Part shown: positions 47,573-61,179 of the stretch, piece by piece | How positions within the stretch are numbered: position 1 is the stretch's first letter | How the letters are laid out: each line of letters begins with the position of its first letter | Origin: Enterovibrio sp. JCM 19048 | GTDB lineage: Bacteria; Pseudomonadota; Gammaproteobacteria; Enterobacterales; Vibrionaceae | NCBI GenBank assembly: GCA_001310415.1 | Contig: BAXE01000002.1 | Span: forward strand, 62,001-126,000 | Length of the DNA stretch: 64,000 nucleotides | Reading direction: 5' to 3' | The notes under the pieces: generated by a model | Database searches by the model: none | Seen by the model: the letters and a program-made list of their open reading frames with translations, nothing else | Told to the model about the DNA's origin: nothing | Position numbers and translations under genes: made by a program

Positions 47573-48693
47573 TACAGAGCCTTAGAAAGCATTTTTCTGT
47601 GAGTGTGAATCGACATCAGAATGCCAAAGCCCGCCATCAGGGTCACCATGGAGGTGCCGCCATAGCTTACAAGGGGCAAAGGTACACCTACAACGGGCAA
47701 AATCCCGCTGACCATGCCGATATTCACGAAAACATAAACAAAGAAGCTGAGTACAATACTGCCGGCCATCATGCGGCCAAATGCGGTTTGTGCCCGGCTT
47801 GCCAGCATCAGCCCCCGGCCGATGATGAAAAGATAGAGTGCCAGCAAGCAGGTGACGCCGATAATACCCCATTCTTCAGCAATGACGGCAAAGATAAAGT
47901 CAGTATGTCGCTCTGGAAGGAATTCAAGTTGCGATTGGGTGCCATGTAGCCACCCCTTACCCGCAAGGCCACCGGAGCCAATCGCAATCTTAGACTGGAT
48001 AATATGATAACCCGCACCCAAAGGATCAGATTCAGGGTTAAACAGGGTTCGAACCCTTACGCGTTGGTATTCGCGCATCAGGAAAAACCACAGCACGGGG
48101 ATGAAAGCCGCGATAAGGGTACCTGCCGCAAAAATAATGCGCCAACTGATGCCGGAGAGGAAAAGGACAAAAACGCCGGAAGCGGCAATCAGGATTGAAG
48201 TCCCTAAATCTGGTTGTTTGGCGATGAGTATGGTGGGAACAAAGACCATCACCAACCCAAAGATAAGATTGCGAAAACGCGGAGGCAGGGGCTCTTTACC
48301 GATAAACCGAGCCACCATTAAGGGCACTGCAAGCTTGATAAGCTCGGACGGTTGGAAGGTGACAACGCCCAAATCAAGCCAGCGTTGGGCGCCTTTGGCA
48401 GTTTCACCGAAAAGAAGTACAGCGACCAGCATAATCAAGCCAGTCACGTAAAGGTAGGGCGCCCAGAATTCGTAATGGCGAGGGGACACCTGCGCCAATA
48501 CAAACATCACGCCCAGTGCGAGCAGAATTCGTATTACTTGCCTCTCCATCATGGCGATGCTTTGGCCACTGGCACTCCACATCACCATCAGGCCAAACCC
48601 CATCAGGGCAAGAATCCCGAGCAACAACGGCAAATCAAGGTGCAGTCGTTCAAACACGGTTTTCTTTTGTCCTGTCGAGGCAAGAATACTCAT
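47572..48693 (-). CDS. rodA: Rod-shape glycosyltransferase RodA (SEDS)
   Basis: 373 aa, ten TM segments; SEDS peptidoglycan polymerase working with PBP2 in elongation. Seen: [59 protein letters not shown], and the C-terminal [24 protein letters not shown]. Overlaps the mrdA stop by 4 bp. Intact. Confidence 0.97.
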   Translation of the reverse strand: MSILASTGQKKTVFERLHLDLPLLLGILALMGFGLMVMWSASGQSIAMMERQVIRILLALGVMFVLAQVSPRHYEFWAPYLYVTGLIMLVAVLLFGETAKGAQRWLDLGVVTFQPSELIKLAVPLMVARFIGKEPLPPRFRNLIFGLVMVFVPTILIAKQPDLGTSILIAASGVFVLFLSGISWRIIFAAGTLIAAFIPVLWFFLMREYQRVRVRTLFNPESDPLGAGYHIIQSKIAIGSGGLAGKGWLHGTQSQLEFLPERHTDFIFAVIAEEWGIIGVTCLLALYLFIIGRGLMLASRAQTAFGRMMAGSIVLSFFVYVFVNIGMVSGILPVVGVPLPLVSYGGTSMVTLMAGFGILMSIHTHRKMLSKAL

Positions 48694-50569
48694 TGCACCT
48701 GCTCCTCCTTGGCGGTTTTTTCCAGCAACATATGATCGAAAATACGCCTTGCGATAGGGGCACCGTTACTGGAACCACCACCGGCATTTTCCAGAACCAT
48801 TGATACTACGATCTGCGGGTCATCGTAGGGTGCAAAACCGGTATACAGTGCATGGTCCCGAAGGTGTTCAGCCAGTTCGTCGGCGTTGTACTCTTCATCT
48901 TCACCGAGTCCAAACACCTGCGCTGTACCGGATTTGCCGCCGGTCTGATATTTAGCATCAGCAAACGCACGTCGGGCGGTACCTTTCTTACCGTGGTTTA
49001 CTAATCGCATTCCTTCCAGTGCTACGTTCCAGTATTTCTCATCTACGCCGGTAATGGGTGGATACGGTGAGAAATCTGCGGTTTCCTGCACACCTTCTTG
49101 CTCCATCCGTTGCAACAGATGAGGTGGATTCACCTGACCGTGGTTAACTAGCACCGAGGTCGCCTTGGCGATTTGCATCGGCGTTGCGGTCCAGTAGCCC
49201 TGCCCAATGCCGACAGGAATGGTGTCCCCCTTGTACCAAGGCTGGCGGTAACGCCCCATCTTCCATTCACGGGTTGGCATATTGGCTTTGCTTTCTTCGT
49301 GTATGTCGATGCCAGTGTAATCACCGAAACCAAAACGGCTCATCCAGTCTGACAGGGTGTCGATACCCATGTCATAGGCGATTTGATAGAAGAAAGTATC
49401 CACCGACTCCTCAATCGACTGCACGATGTTAACGCGGCCATGACCCATGCCAGCCAGTCACGGAACGGGCGGGAGGTTGAATTAGGCAGTCGCCAGTAAC
49501 CCGGGTCATTGCGCGTGGTTTTGGTGGTAATGATCTTTTCCTGCAATGCGGCGACAGCAATGAATGGTTTGACTGTCGAGGCTGGCGGATAGATACCCAG
49601 CGTAGCGCGGTTAACCAGAGGGCGGTTCTTGTCGTTGAGCAGTGCGCTGTATTCCTTACCGGAGATGCCGTGGACAAACAGGTTAGGGTCATAGCTTGGC
49701 GTGGAAACCATCGCCAGCACGGATGAATCTTTTGGATCCAGCACTACCACTGCACCGCGGCGATCGCCAAGGATGTCGCGGATGTAAAGCTGTAAGTCGA
49801 CATCAAGGTTCAAAACCAGATCTTTACCCGGCTCCGGTGGCACGTATTTCAGGGTGCGGATCACCCTTCCACGGCTGTTAACTTCCACTTCCTGATAGCC
49901 TGCGGTGCCGTGCAGTTCCTTCTCGTAAAAACGTTCAATACCAAGCTTGCCGATGTCACGTGTGGCTTTGTAGTTATTGAGCACACCTTCGCGGTCGAGT
50001 CGGTTGAGATCCTTGTCGTTAATTTTTGCAACGTAGCCCATGACATGGGTCAGCGCATCGCCATACGGGTAATAACGCTTTAGGTAGCCTTTGATTTCAA
50101 CGCCGGGGAATTTGTGCTGGTTGGCGGAGAAAATCGCTACTTCTTCCTCGGTCAGCTGGTTTTTCAGTGTAACGGCATTGAAGCGTCGGGTACGCTTCTT
50201 GTCACGCTCGAATGCTTTGATTTCGTTTTCCGAGATAGGCAGTAACGCCTGCAGGCGCGCGATAGTGCCTGGGATATCTTTAACCTGCTCCGGGATGATC
50301 TCCAGCCCGTAGACAGGGCGGTTTTCGGCCAATAGCTTACCGTTGCGATCGTAAATCAGACCACGGTTGGGGGCGACAGGTACTACTTTGATCCGGTTAT
50401 CGTTGGAGCGGGTGATATAGTCGTCGTGGTCTTCGACCTGAATGTGGTAAAGGTTTAGTAGCAGGACGAAAACCAAAAGCACAATTCCGCCGAAAGCCAC
50501 TACAGCCCGGCGGAAAAACAGTGAAGACTCAGCCTGATGATCGCGTATTGGACTACGCTTTTGCTTCAT
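48690..50569 (-). CDS. mrdA: Penicillin-binding protein 2, one frameshift
   Basis: Elongation-specific transpeptidase. N-terminal TM anchor ([18 protein letters not shown]), pedestal domain ([22 protein letters not shown]), and transpeptidase with SxxK in [17 protein letters not shown] and [11 protein letters not shown]. Frame breaks near 49445 (FRDWLAW / [14 protein letters not shown]). About 627 aa restored. Essential in related species, hence probable sequence error. Upstream of rodA, downstream of rlmH by 3 bp. Confidence 0.95.
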
Positions 50570-50572
50570 GAA

Positions 50573-51043
50573 TTATTCCCGGTGATAAGGGTGATTCGCA
50601 GTAATACTCCAGGCGCGATAAAGACTCTCCGCCATCACCACACGGACCAGTGGGTGGGGAAGCGTCAACGGCGAAAGCGACCAGCTTTGGTCCGCTGCAG
50701 CTTTACAGGCTGGCGACAAACCTTCAGGCCCGCCGATAAGGATGGAAACATCACGTGCGTCCAGCTTCCAGCTTTCGAGTTGCTGCGCGAGCTCTTCGGT
50801 ATCCCAGCGCTTGCCCGGAATATCGAGGGTCACAATACGGTTTCCTTTCGGCACGGCCGCCAGCATGGCTTCCCCTTCCTTTTGCAGGATACGCGGGATG
50901 TCGGCATTCTTGCCGCGTTTACCCGCAGGGATTTCAACCAACTCCAACGGCATGTCTTTCGGGAAGCGGCGACTGTATTCTTTGTAGCCTTCCTCAACCC
51001 ATTTCGGCATCTTGGTGCCGACTGCGATCAGTTGTAACTTCAT
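50573..51043 (-). CDS. rlmH: 23S rRNA pseudouridine-1915 N3-methyltransferase
   Basis: 156-aa SPOUT-knot methyltransferase acting on intact 70S ribosomes. Start [20 protein letters not shown] at 51043; conserved [19 protein letters not shown] and [20 protein letters not shown], with C-terminal HPYHRE. Follows rsfS by 4 bp. Intact. Confidence 0.97.
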   Translation of the reverse strand: MKLQLIAVGTKMPKWVEEGYKEYSRRFPKDMPLELVEIPAGKRGKNADIPRILQKEGEAMLAAVPKGNRIVTLDIPGKRWDTEELAQQLESWKLDARDVSILIGGPEGLSPACKAAADQSWSLSPLTLPHPLVRVVMAESLYRAWSITANHPYHRE

Positions 51044-51047
51044 TGCT

Positions 51048-51365
51048 TCAATTCCACAGCTTTTCAAGCTGGTACAACTGGCGCTGTTCCTCTTGCATGA
51101 TGTGAAGCATCACATCACCGAGATCCAGCACCACCCATTCACCTTCGTTTTCGCCTTCCATACCCAGAGTATGAATATTGGCGGCGCGTGCTTCATCGGC
51201 GACGTGCTCTGCGATAGATGAAACATGGCGTTTAGAATTGCCAGTGCAAAGCACCATAAAATCGGTGATGCTGCTCTTGTCGCGAACGTCGAGGGTGACG
51301 ATATCCGCAGCTTTCATATCATCGGCTTTATCGACAACAAAATGTTGAAGTTGTTCCGGAAGCAA
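51048..51365 (-). CDS. rsfS: Ribosomal silencing factor RsfS
   Basis: 105 aa, same length as E. coli YbeB. Binds ribosomal protein uL14 and blocks subunit joining under starvation. I take the TTG at 51365 (preceded by AAGGGG at 5 bp) as start, giving [21 protein letters not shown] after the initiator; a much longer upstream frame has no similarity. Conserved [19 protein letters not shown] and [17 protein letters not shown]. Gap of 131 bp before holA's end holds nothing evident. Confidence 0.93.
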   Translation of the reverse strand: MLPEQLQHFVVDKADDMKAADIVTLDVRDKSSITDFMVLCTGNSKRHVSSIAEHVADEARAANIHTLGMEGENEGEWVVLDLGDVMLHIMQEEQRQLYQLEKLWN

Positions 51366-51496
51366 TGTTTTCCCCTTATCGGTATTTGGTGCTTGTTCCC
51401 GCAATAAAACGGGATCACCCAAGGTGCTGGGCGATATAGACAAAATTATAACACTGGCGATTGTGAATAAAACACAGCGGTGTCGCGGTTTGACCG

Positions 51497-52524
51497 TCAG
51501 CTGACAGGCTCTAGGTGAACTGGGTGCCCACTCATGTCGAGGCAAAAAGCGGCAAGCGCTGGCCAGGGTTTGCTGTCAAAGTCGGTTTTCACCATCACTT
51601 CTATTTCAGCAAGGCTTTGCAGCAGGTGCATGAGCTTGGTCAAAGGTAGCCGGTGCAATGCGGCCGTGAGCAAAGGACGTCGGGTTTGCCAGACGCGGAA
51701 GTGGTCAAAAATCTTGCTCAGTCCCATACCAGATGCGCCGTATTCCTGCATCTTGTAGAGTTGAATCAGCTCTTTTTGGATAACCCGCAACAAGATAGTA
51801 ATTTCAACCCCTTCAGCCTCAAGCTGCCTCACAATGCGTACCGCGCGGTTGGCTTTGCCTTCGATAAGCGCATCGGTCAACTGAAATGGTGTGTAGTGAT
51901 TGTGACGTGACAGTGCTTCCTGAAGCCTTGGCAGGGTCAATTCACCGTCTGGATACAACAACTGCAGTTTCATCAGGCTTTGTGACAGTGCCAGCAGGTT
52001 GCCTTCATGCCACTGTGCCAGCAGCATAATCGATTCGCTGTCAGGTTTTAACCCGAGGCTTTGGCATCGGCTCTCAACAAAACGGGGCAGTTGGCGTGCA
52101 TCCGGCGTATTGCAGGGAACATATACCCTTTGTGCTGCAGGGAAGTAAACCACTTGGCACTTTCCTGCTTTTTGTTGAGGCGTGGACCATCCAATACCAA
52201 CACAATATCCTCGTGCAGCATGGTGTCCAGCTCTTTGATTGCATTTGCCTGAGTGGTGTTAAGCGGGTTTTCCGGCAGTGTCAGAATAATCACCTGACGG
52301 CTGGAAAACAGGCTTAGCGCCTGACATGCGTCATACACATCCTGCCAGTTAAGCTGGTTATCCACTGTGAAGCGGTGCTTTTCATCAAAACCCTGCTGCG
52401 TGGATATTGCCAGGATACTTTGGATAGCCTCTTGCTTAAGCAGAGGCTCGTTGCCAAAGAGAAGGTAAGTCTGACACAGCCCCTGCGACAGGCGCTGTGC
52501 CAGTTGTTCTGGGTAAATCCTCAT
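51497..52524 (-). CDS. holA: DNA polymerase III subunit delta, one frameshift
   Basis: Clamp-loader delta that opens the beta ring. N-terminal [48 protein letters not shown]; after a break near 52125 the frame continues [26 protein letters not shown] and [20 protein letters not shown], ending in [11 protein letters not shown]. About 343 aa. Start overlaps lptE's stop by 4 bp. Essential, so likely a sequence error. Confidence 0.94.
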
Positions 52525-53192
52525 TGCGCTGCGTCACTGCCGGTGGTGTAGCTGGACAATGGCTTGCCACGCGTTTCGTCGTCTTTGCCTTCGAAACGGG
52601 TTTCAATTGTGACAGCAGGTTTATCATCACCTACGCCTTGATAAAGTTCACGCAGAGCCTTCTCTTCGGCCTGTTTACGTTCGAACTCTTCGATATGGGC
52701 GTTCAGACGCGCCAGTTGACGCATGATCTGTTTGGTCGCCTCTACACGCATTTCCTGTGCCAGCATTTCCTCTTCCACTGATTTTGCAAGTGCGGTCAGC
52801 GGGTTATCAAGGTAGGTGCGGCTAAGGATGATTGAAAATTTGTATCGGCCTTTTCCAGGGACATTGACCGAGTACTTCACACTGTACTCAAACTGTCTCT
52901 CGGCTACACGACTGTTTTGATAGAGAGAAAGTGTGCGTTCCCGATAGCTTTCACTATCGAGGTGCAGATTTGCCAATTTCGAACCTGGGGAGACGATATC
53001 GATGTCATGAAGACGCAGTTGGGTCTTCATTTCACGGGTGAGTTTGCCGTAGTTGTCAAAACTGGTGACAGACAGCTTTTGAATATCTTCCGGCAGGTTG
53101 TAGCTGCCGCGAAGGTGGAATCCGCAAGAAGCGGTGGCCAAGGCGGCCACCACTACCAGCAGGGTTCGGAGAGAGCGAAACATCGTTTTCAC
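52521..53192 (-). CDS. lptE: LPS-assembly lipoprotein LptE
   Basis: 223-aa outer-membrane lipoprotein that plugs the LptD barrel in LPS export. Lipobox ATASCGFHLRGSYNLP, and the C-terminal helix IMRQLARLNAHIEEFERKQAEEKA followed by a long polar tail. Between leuS and holA in the conserved order. Intact. Confidence 0.95.
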   Translation of the reverse strand: MKTMFRSLRTLLVVVAALATASCGFHLRGSYNLPEDIQKLSVTSFDNYGKLTREMKTQLRLHDIDIVSPGSKLANLHLDSESYRERTLSLYQNSRVAERQFEYSVKYSVNVPGKGRYKFSIILSRTYLDNPLTALAKSVEEEMLAQEMRVEATKQIMRQLARLNAHIEEFERKQAEEKALRELYQGVGDDKPAVTIETRFEGKDDETRGKPLSSYTTGSDAAQ

Positions 53193-53207
53193 CGAATTCT
53201 CCCTGTA

Positions 53208-55841
<2,634 letters not shown>

Positions 55842-55885
55842 CTAAAGGTAGAAGGCGCAACAACACTTGAATGCAGAGGTGGCCT

Positions 55886-56369
55886 ATGTCAGAGCAAAAA
55901 CCGGAGTACAAAGTGCTGGTGGAGCGGATCAGCGAAGCCTTAAAGCACAGTCCCGAAGAGCTACAACGATGGGTTGACCTGTCGGAACGGTACGTAAAAG
56001 CAGCGTCAGATATGACCAAAGATGAGTTGGCGTTGATAGAAGCTTATCTGAAACGTGATGTTCAGGAGTTCGGTGAGCGTTATGATGAGCCCAAAGCAGT
56101 GCTGACGATGGCGGTGTGTTCCGCGATTTAATTGCCAATTCCCTGTGGGAGCAACTCGCGGAAATTACCGATAAAACCCAACTGGAATGGCGGGAAGTAC
56201 TGCAGGATATTCAGCATCATGCGTATACAACGCCGGTGAGGTTGTCGGGCTCGGAATCTTGATTTGCGAAAAATGCGGCAACCAGACGGAACACAACCAT
56301 GTGGATGTGCTCCGGTCTTGTGTTAAATGCGGAAACAAGCAATTTAGCCGTAAACCGTTTCCAGCATAA
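55886..56369 (+). CDS. ybeL: Zinc-ribbon protein YbeL (DUF1451), two frameshifts
   Basis: About 161 aa restored. Start MSEQKPEYKVLVERISEALKH at 55886. N-terminal helical region, then GGVFRDLIANSLWEQLAEITDKTQLEW and a C-terminal zinc ribbon with CEKCGN and CVKCGN pairs, ending KQFSRKPFPA. Breaks near 56108 and 56226. Function unknown; divergent from leuS as in other gammaproteobacteria. Confidence 0.9.
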
Positions 56370-56419
56370 CGAGATTTAACAGGGGCGACTGGTATTTTGG
56401 TACCCAGGACCCAGTTCCC

Positions 56420-57007
56420 CTAATTACCTAACGGTTCGATATTGAACTTCTGGCCAGCTAAAGCGGCTTCCACCATTAAGCCGCCTTTGGCTTGGGTGAA
56501 GATGGCGATACCATTGATGTAGTAAGCTTTGGACTGGTGATTGCCTGCATTGGCTGACGTGCCTGTGGTGCCCGCATACGCCGCGGCACCTTCTGTCAGG
56601 GCAGTGGCTGAAGCTTGTGCGCCCAATTCGAAACTGCCTGACATAAAGCTGTCGAATGTTGCCTTGTCCTCAAAGAAGAGGATTTCGCTGAACGCCTGTC
56701 CACCAAAGGTAAATCCTATTGAAAGCTGGATGAGTTCTGCCTGTGCGACAGTGCGGCTGCCCTGGTAGACAAGCCCATTTCCGTAAGCACCGCCAACCCA
56801 AAATCCGCCCTTGCCGACAGATGGGAACACGGCATAGCCGTAGGCCTTTTCAAAAAAGGGTTTTACCTGCTCGAAGCGGTGGAAGTTAGCAAGCGCTGCC
56901 CGCGCATCAGCAAACAATTCAGCATCAGGCTCGGCTGCGACGGTCGTGGAGAATACGGATGAAAAAAGGATTAGCAGGATAGCAAATAATCGGGTTAAGG
57001 CGCGCAT
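56420..57007 (-). CDS. SYLF/YSC84-domain lipid-binding protein with signal peptide
   Basis: 195 aa; start MRALTRLFAILLILFSSVFS at 57007 (signal peptide, cleavage near VAA) with AAGGAGA upstream. SYLF core: YGYAVFPSVGKGGFWVGGAYGNGLVYQ, QLSIGFTFGGQAFSEILFFED and C-terminal AKGGLMVEAALAGQKFNIEP. Phosphoinositide binding is known in eukaryotic members; bacterial role is unclear. It stands between ybeL and lnt; the lnt terminator separates it from lnt, so it is probably its own unit. Confidence 0.88.
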   Translation of the reverse strand: MRALTRLFAILLILFSSVFSTTVAAEPDAELFADARAALANFHRFEQVKPFFEKAYGYAVFPSVGKGGFWVGGAYGNGLVYQGSRTVAQAELIQLSIGFTFGGQAFSEILFFEDKATFDSFMSGSFELGAQASATALTEGAAAYAGTTGTSANAGNHQSKAYYINGIAIFTQAKGGLMVEAALAGQKFNIEPLGN

Positions 57008-57020
57008 AGGAATCTCCTTG

Positions 57021-57049
57021 AAAAAAAGGCTGAAATGGGAATTCAGCCT
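57021..57049 (-). terminator. Terminator of lnt, just upstream of the SYLF gene
   Basis: AGGCTGAA / TTCAGCCT stem with ATGGGAA-type loop; minus strand runs into T7. Ends only 14 bp before the SYLF start codon, so a promoter for that gene must overlap or precede it. Confidence 0.75.
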
Positions 57050-57085
57050 CTTAAGTAGACACAATGTTTGCACCACTGTTCGCTC

Positions 57086-58634
57086 TTATAATTGCGACTT
57101 CGACGAACTCGACAATTTTTGACTGCGCCCTAACACAATCAATACCAGCCCTGACAGTACTACCCATCCATATAATGGCCAGTCGCCAAACAGGGTGTAA
57201 GGGGTTTGGCCTACTGTCGTTGGTACATCAGCGCGAAGCACCACAGTTTCAAACTGCGGCACGGTAGCAATGATATCGCCTTTGTATCCTATCGCTGCGG
57301 TCAGCCCAGTGTTGGTTGAACGAAGCACGGGCTTGCCGTTTTCCAGTGCGCGCATGCGGGCAATTTCCAGATGCTGGTGCGGGCCAATTGAGCGGCCAAA
57401 CCAGGTATCGTTGGACAAGGTCAGGATAAAGTCTGAATCCGGCGTCAAGCTCTGGCGCACCTGATCGCTAAAGGCGATTTCATAACAGATGGCCGGTGCC
57501 AGCTGGTAGCCTTTGGCATCGATATTTGGCTGGGTGTACTCACCGCGGCTGAATGACGACATTGGCAGGTTGAACAGCGGTGCCAGAGGTCTCAACAGAT
57601 CCTCGAAAGGCACAAATTCACCAAAGACCAGCAGGTGATGTTTGCTGTAGCTTTGTGGTGACGGGTAGCTGTAGCCCGCCTCGCCGTTTTCACCCAGGGT
57701 AATCACGTTGTTGTAGAACTGGCCTTTCTCATTCTGATCCAGCACACCGGCAACCACCGCGGTGTCATTGTTGATGGCAGCACTGTCCAAACGTGAAAGA
57801 AAGTCTGGTAAATCGCGCTCCAAGGCTGGGATAGCGCCTCCGGCCAGATAACAATATCGGCATCCCAGTTCTGGCGCGTCATGTCCTGATACGTCAGCAG
57901 GGTAGGCCAGCGCTGGCTTGGTAGCCATTTCAGCTCTTGGGGCACATTACCTTGCACCATGGCTACATCCACGCTTTTACCAGTTTCCTGCACCCAGGGT
58001 ACAAAGGAAGAAACCGTCGCAACCAAAGTCACGACCAAAGCTGGCACAAGCGCCTTGATGTTGCGTTGCAGCAGGGCGATGGCGACAGAACCGGAAATGA
58101 TCAGCAGCGCAAGGGTAATACCTGTACGCCAAACATAGGGCAAACGAAGCCAGTGGCCCGTCAATCTGGCTGTAGCCCGGCCAAAGCCAAGGGAAGCCAG
58201 TCAGGAACCAGCCGCGGAACCAGTCAATAACCAGCCAAAGAGAAGGGGCAAGCAACAGATAGCGCAGTGCTGGAGTCAGATTTACTCTCTGTAGGATATA
58301 GGCGAAGAGTGCGGGATAAAGCGCCAGATACATTACCAGCAGGGCGATAAGCGTAAGACCGACAGCGGTTGGCATGCCACCGAATTTGTCGATAACCACG
58401 TAAACCCAGCCGACACCGGTGCTAAATTGTCCTAGCCCCCAGAAGAAACCTAGCCAGGCAGCGCGTTTCGGCGTTTGCTGATATATAAGAAGAAGAAGTG
58501 CCACCAATGCCACGGGCATCGCCGGCCAGAATCCGTAGGGTGCAAAAGCCAACGTGGCGAGGGCACCAGAAAAAGCGGCCCCCGAAGATCCGCATGAATG
58601 CTTGGGGCCGCTTAGAAGTAATGTTTGTTAGCAT
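57086..58634 (-). CDS. lnt: Apolipoprotein N-acyltransferase, at least three frameshifts
   Basis: About 516 aa restored. Adds the third acyl chain to lipoproteins in the inner membrane. Start [17 protein letters not shown] at 58634; breaks near 58590 ([20 protein letters not shown] expected), near 58170-58195 and near 57840. Seven TM segments, then the nitrilase domain: catalytic glutamate in IVIWPEAL, lysine region, [11 protein letters not shown] and catalytic cysteine in [13 protein letters not shown], plus [30 protein letters not shown]. Starts 7 bp after corC. Essential, so errors likely. Confidence 0.94.
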
Positions 58635-58641
58635 TTGACGT

Positions 58642-59508
58642 TTATGCCGTTTCCTCTGCAGTCGTATCCGGAATAGTAACCTGCAACTGGATAATGCGTC
58701 GACTGTCGGCTGCCGTGACCTTGAAATGAAACGCTTGAATGTCCACTTCTTCGCCACGGGTTGGCAGGTGACCGAAGCTGGTCATCACCAAGCCACCGAT
58801 GGTGTCGATGTCATCGTCATTGAATTGAGAACCGAATTTCTCGTTGAAGTCTTCCAGCGTGGTCAGCGCTTTCACGGCAAACGTGTGTTTGCTGAGCTGG
58901 CGGATTTCCTGCTCTTCTTCGTCGTCGTATTCGTCTTCGATATCGCCGACGATCTCCTCAAGAATATCTTCAATGGTTACCACGCCGGAAACGCCGCCGA
59001 ACTCGTCGACAACAATCGCCATGTGGTAGCGCTCTTCCTGAAACTCTTTCAGCAGACGGTCAACACGCTTGCTTTCCGGCACTACCACAGCAGGGCGGAT
59101 CACTTTGTCGATGTCGAAGGGTTCGCTGTCTGGGATCAGGTAGCGAAGCAAATCTTTGGCCAGCAGAATGCCTTCTACGTGGTCTTTGTCATCACTGATC
59201 ACCGGGTAGCGTGAGTGCTGGGCGTCATTAATGATGGCAATGATTTGTTCCAGAGGTTGTGAGCGTTCGATGGTCACCATCTGCGAACGCGGAATCATGA
59301 TGTCTCGAATGCGCATTTCAGAAATCTGCATCACGCCTTCAAGCATATCCCGTGTATCGTGGTCGATCAGATCGTTCTGTTCCGAATCACGGAATACATC
59401 TACCAGTTCCTGACGGTCTTTCGGCTCACCCTGAAAGAGCTGTCCTAAACGTTCGAAGAAGGTCTTTCTACTCGGACCTTCAGAGCTTTGTGAGTTGTCT
59501 TCGTTCAT
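58642..59508 (-). CDS. corC: CBS-domain transporter-associated protein CorC
   Basis: 288-aa cytoplasmic protein tied to Mg2+/Co2+ efflux. Tandem CBS domains ([15 protein letters not shown] and [43 protein letters not shown]) and a C-terminal CorC/HlyC domain ([32 protein letters not shown]). No TM. Between ybeY and lnt as usual. Intact. Confidence 0.96.
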   Translation of the reverse strand: MNEDNSQSSEGPSRKTFFERLGQLFQGEPKDRQELVDVFRDSEQNDLIDHDTRDMLEGVMQISEMRIRDIMIPRSQMVTIERSQPLEQIIAIINDAQHSRYPVISDDKDHVEGILLAKDLLRYLIPDSEPFDIDKVIRPAVVVPESKRVDRLLKEFQEERYHMAIVVDEFGGVSGVVTIEDILEEIVGDIEDEYDDEEEQEIRQLSKHTFAVKALTTLEDFNEKFGSQFNDDDIDTIGGLVMTSFGHLPTRGEEVDIQAFHFKVTAADSRRIIQLQVTIPDTTAEETA

Positions 59509-59534
59509 TGTCTCAATATTTACAACGTTGATAT

Positions 59535-59999
59535 TTAGATGAAGTCCGCCGCGTATGGGTTTTCAAATCCCAGCGCGTTCATAATTGAAATCTCAAGAGA
59601 CTCCATTTCCTCGGCTTCTTCATCGTCGATATGGTCATAACCTAGCAGATGGAGACTGCCGTGTACAACCATGTGTGCCCAGTGGGCAAAGAGGTCTTTG
59701 TTCTGTTCTTCTGCTTCTTTTTCGACAACCTGACGGCAAATAATCAGGTCGCCCAGCAGATCCAGCTCCACACCCGGAGGTGCTTCAAACGGGAAAGACA
59801 GCACATTGGTTGGCTTGTCTTTGCCGCGGTAGTCACGGTTTAGTGACTGGCTTTCAAATTCGTCCACAACACGGATAGTCACTTCTGCCTGTTCACGGAA
59901 GGATTTCACCGCTTGTTCAAACCACAGATTAAACTGCTCTTCAGTAGGCAGATTATCGGTGTTTTGTGTTGCGATTTGAAGATCAACGAAATATTGCAT
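59535..59999 (-). CDS. ybeY: Endoribonuclease YbeY
   Basis: 154-aa single-strand RNase for 16S 3' processing and ribosome quality control. Zinc ligands in [11 protein letters not shown]; also the [18 protein letters not shown] motif. Starts immediately after the phoH stop. Intact. Confidence 0.97.
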   Translation of the reverse strand: MQYFVDLQIATQNTDNLPTEEQFNLWFEQAVKSFREQAEVTIRVVDEFESQSLNRDYRGKDKPTNVLSFPFEAPPGVELDLLGDLIICRQVVEKEAEEQNKDLFAHWAHMVVHGSLHLLGYDHIDDEEAEEMESLEISIMNALGFENPYAADFI

Positions 60000-61076
60000 T
60001 TAAGATTGCTTCTCTTCTGGCGTAGGTTCCGCACTTAATGCCGCTTCACGTTCTTGTCGGCGACGTTCTTCCGCTTGTTTACGGGCTCGGGAGTCTTCGG
60101 CTTCCCATACCTCATAAGCCTGAACGATACGTGCAACCACAGGGTGACGAACCACATCGTCTGCCTGGAAGAAGTTAAAGCTGATCTCATTCACATCAGC
60201 CAATACTTCAATCGCATGGCGAAGGCCGGATTTTGCGTTGCGCGGCAAGTCGATTTGGGTGACGTCACCGGTAATAACCGCACGGCTGTTAAAGCCGATA
60301 CGGGTGAGGAACATTTTCATTTGTTCCACAGTAGTATTCTGGCTCTCATCAAGAATGATGAATGCATCATTTAAGGTACGGCCGCGCATATAAGCCAGCG
60401 GTGCCACTTCAATAACGTTGCGTTCGATCAACTTCTCAACGCGCTCGAAGCCCAGCATTTCAAACAGGGCATCGTAGAGCGGACGCAGGTAAGGGTCGAC
60501 TTTCTGGCTCAGGTCGCCTGGCAGGAAGCCCAGCTTTTCACCGGCTTCAACCGCTGGACGGGTCAGCAAGATACGGCGGATTTCCTGGCGTTCCAGTGCG
60601 TCAACTGCCGCTGCAACCGCGAGGTAGGTCTTACCTGTACCGGCAGGGCCAATACCAAACGTGATGTCGTGGGTCACCATATTGGCAATGTATTGTGCCT
60701 GATTCGGGGTACGCGGTTTGATCACACCTTTTTTGGTTTTGATGTTGATCTCTTTGCCATAAGGGATCGATGACTCGGTATTTTGTTCCAGAGCACCGCT
60801 TTCTTTAATGGCAAGGTGAACCTGCTCAGGTTCGAGATCGATGAAATTGCCTTTTACCGGGGCAGTTTCAACATAAAGGCGCTTGAGAATATCGACAGCA
60901 GCAGTGGCTGTGTGAGGCTTGCCGACGACGGCAAAGTGGCCGCTGCGATGGTTGATTTCCACACCCAGACGGCGTTCGAGTTGTTTGATGTTGTCATCGA
61001 AAGGGCCGCACAGGCTGGCCAGGCGTGAATTATCCGCTGGTTCCAGCGATACTTCTAAAGTAATGACTTTGTTCAA
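60000..61076 (-). CDS. ybeZ: PhoH-like ATPase YbeZ
   Basis: 358 aa. Starts with TTG (61076), GAGGAAGCA upstream; no ATG suits. N-terminal KH-like region, then PhoH ATPase with Walker A GPAGTGKTYLAVAAA and Walker B FIILDESQN, ending in a basic R-rich tail. Works with YbeY on rRNA. Intact. Confidence 0.94.
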   Translation of the reverse strand: MNKVITLEVSLEPADNSRLASLCGPFDDNIKQLERRLGVEINHRSGHFAVVGKPHTATAAVDILKRLYVETAPVKGNFIDLEPEQVHLAIKESGALEQNTESSIPYGKEINIKTKKGVIKPRTPNQAQYIANMVTHDITFGIGPAGTGKTYLAVAAAVDALERQEIRRILLTRPAVEAGEKLGFLPGDLSQKVDPYLRPLYDALFEMLGFERVEKLIERNVIEVAPLAYMRGRTLNDAFIILDESQNTTVEQMKMFLTRIGFNSRAVITGDVTQIDLPRNAKSGLRHAIEVLADVNEISFNFFQADDVVRHPVVARIVQAYEVWEAEDSRARKQAEERRRQEREAALSAEPTPEEKQS

Positions 61077-61093
61077 TGCTTCCTCGCAATGAT

Positions 61094-61120
61094 TATCGGC
61101 GTCTGTATAGGACGCCGATA
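61094..61120 (-). promoter_or_regulatory. Stable hairpin between miaB and ybeZ
   Basis: TATCGGCGTC / GACGCCGATA, 10-bp perfect stem with TGTATAG loop, no T-run on the minus strand. Lies 18 bp before the ybeZ TTG. Likely an RNA processing or attenuation element; function not shown. Confidence 0.55.
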
Positions 61121-61179
61121 ACGTGAGTTAACCTCCGCCACTGCGGAGCTCAGGATGGCGAAATGGCCTCCGATCTCTA

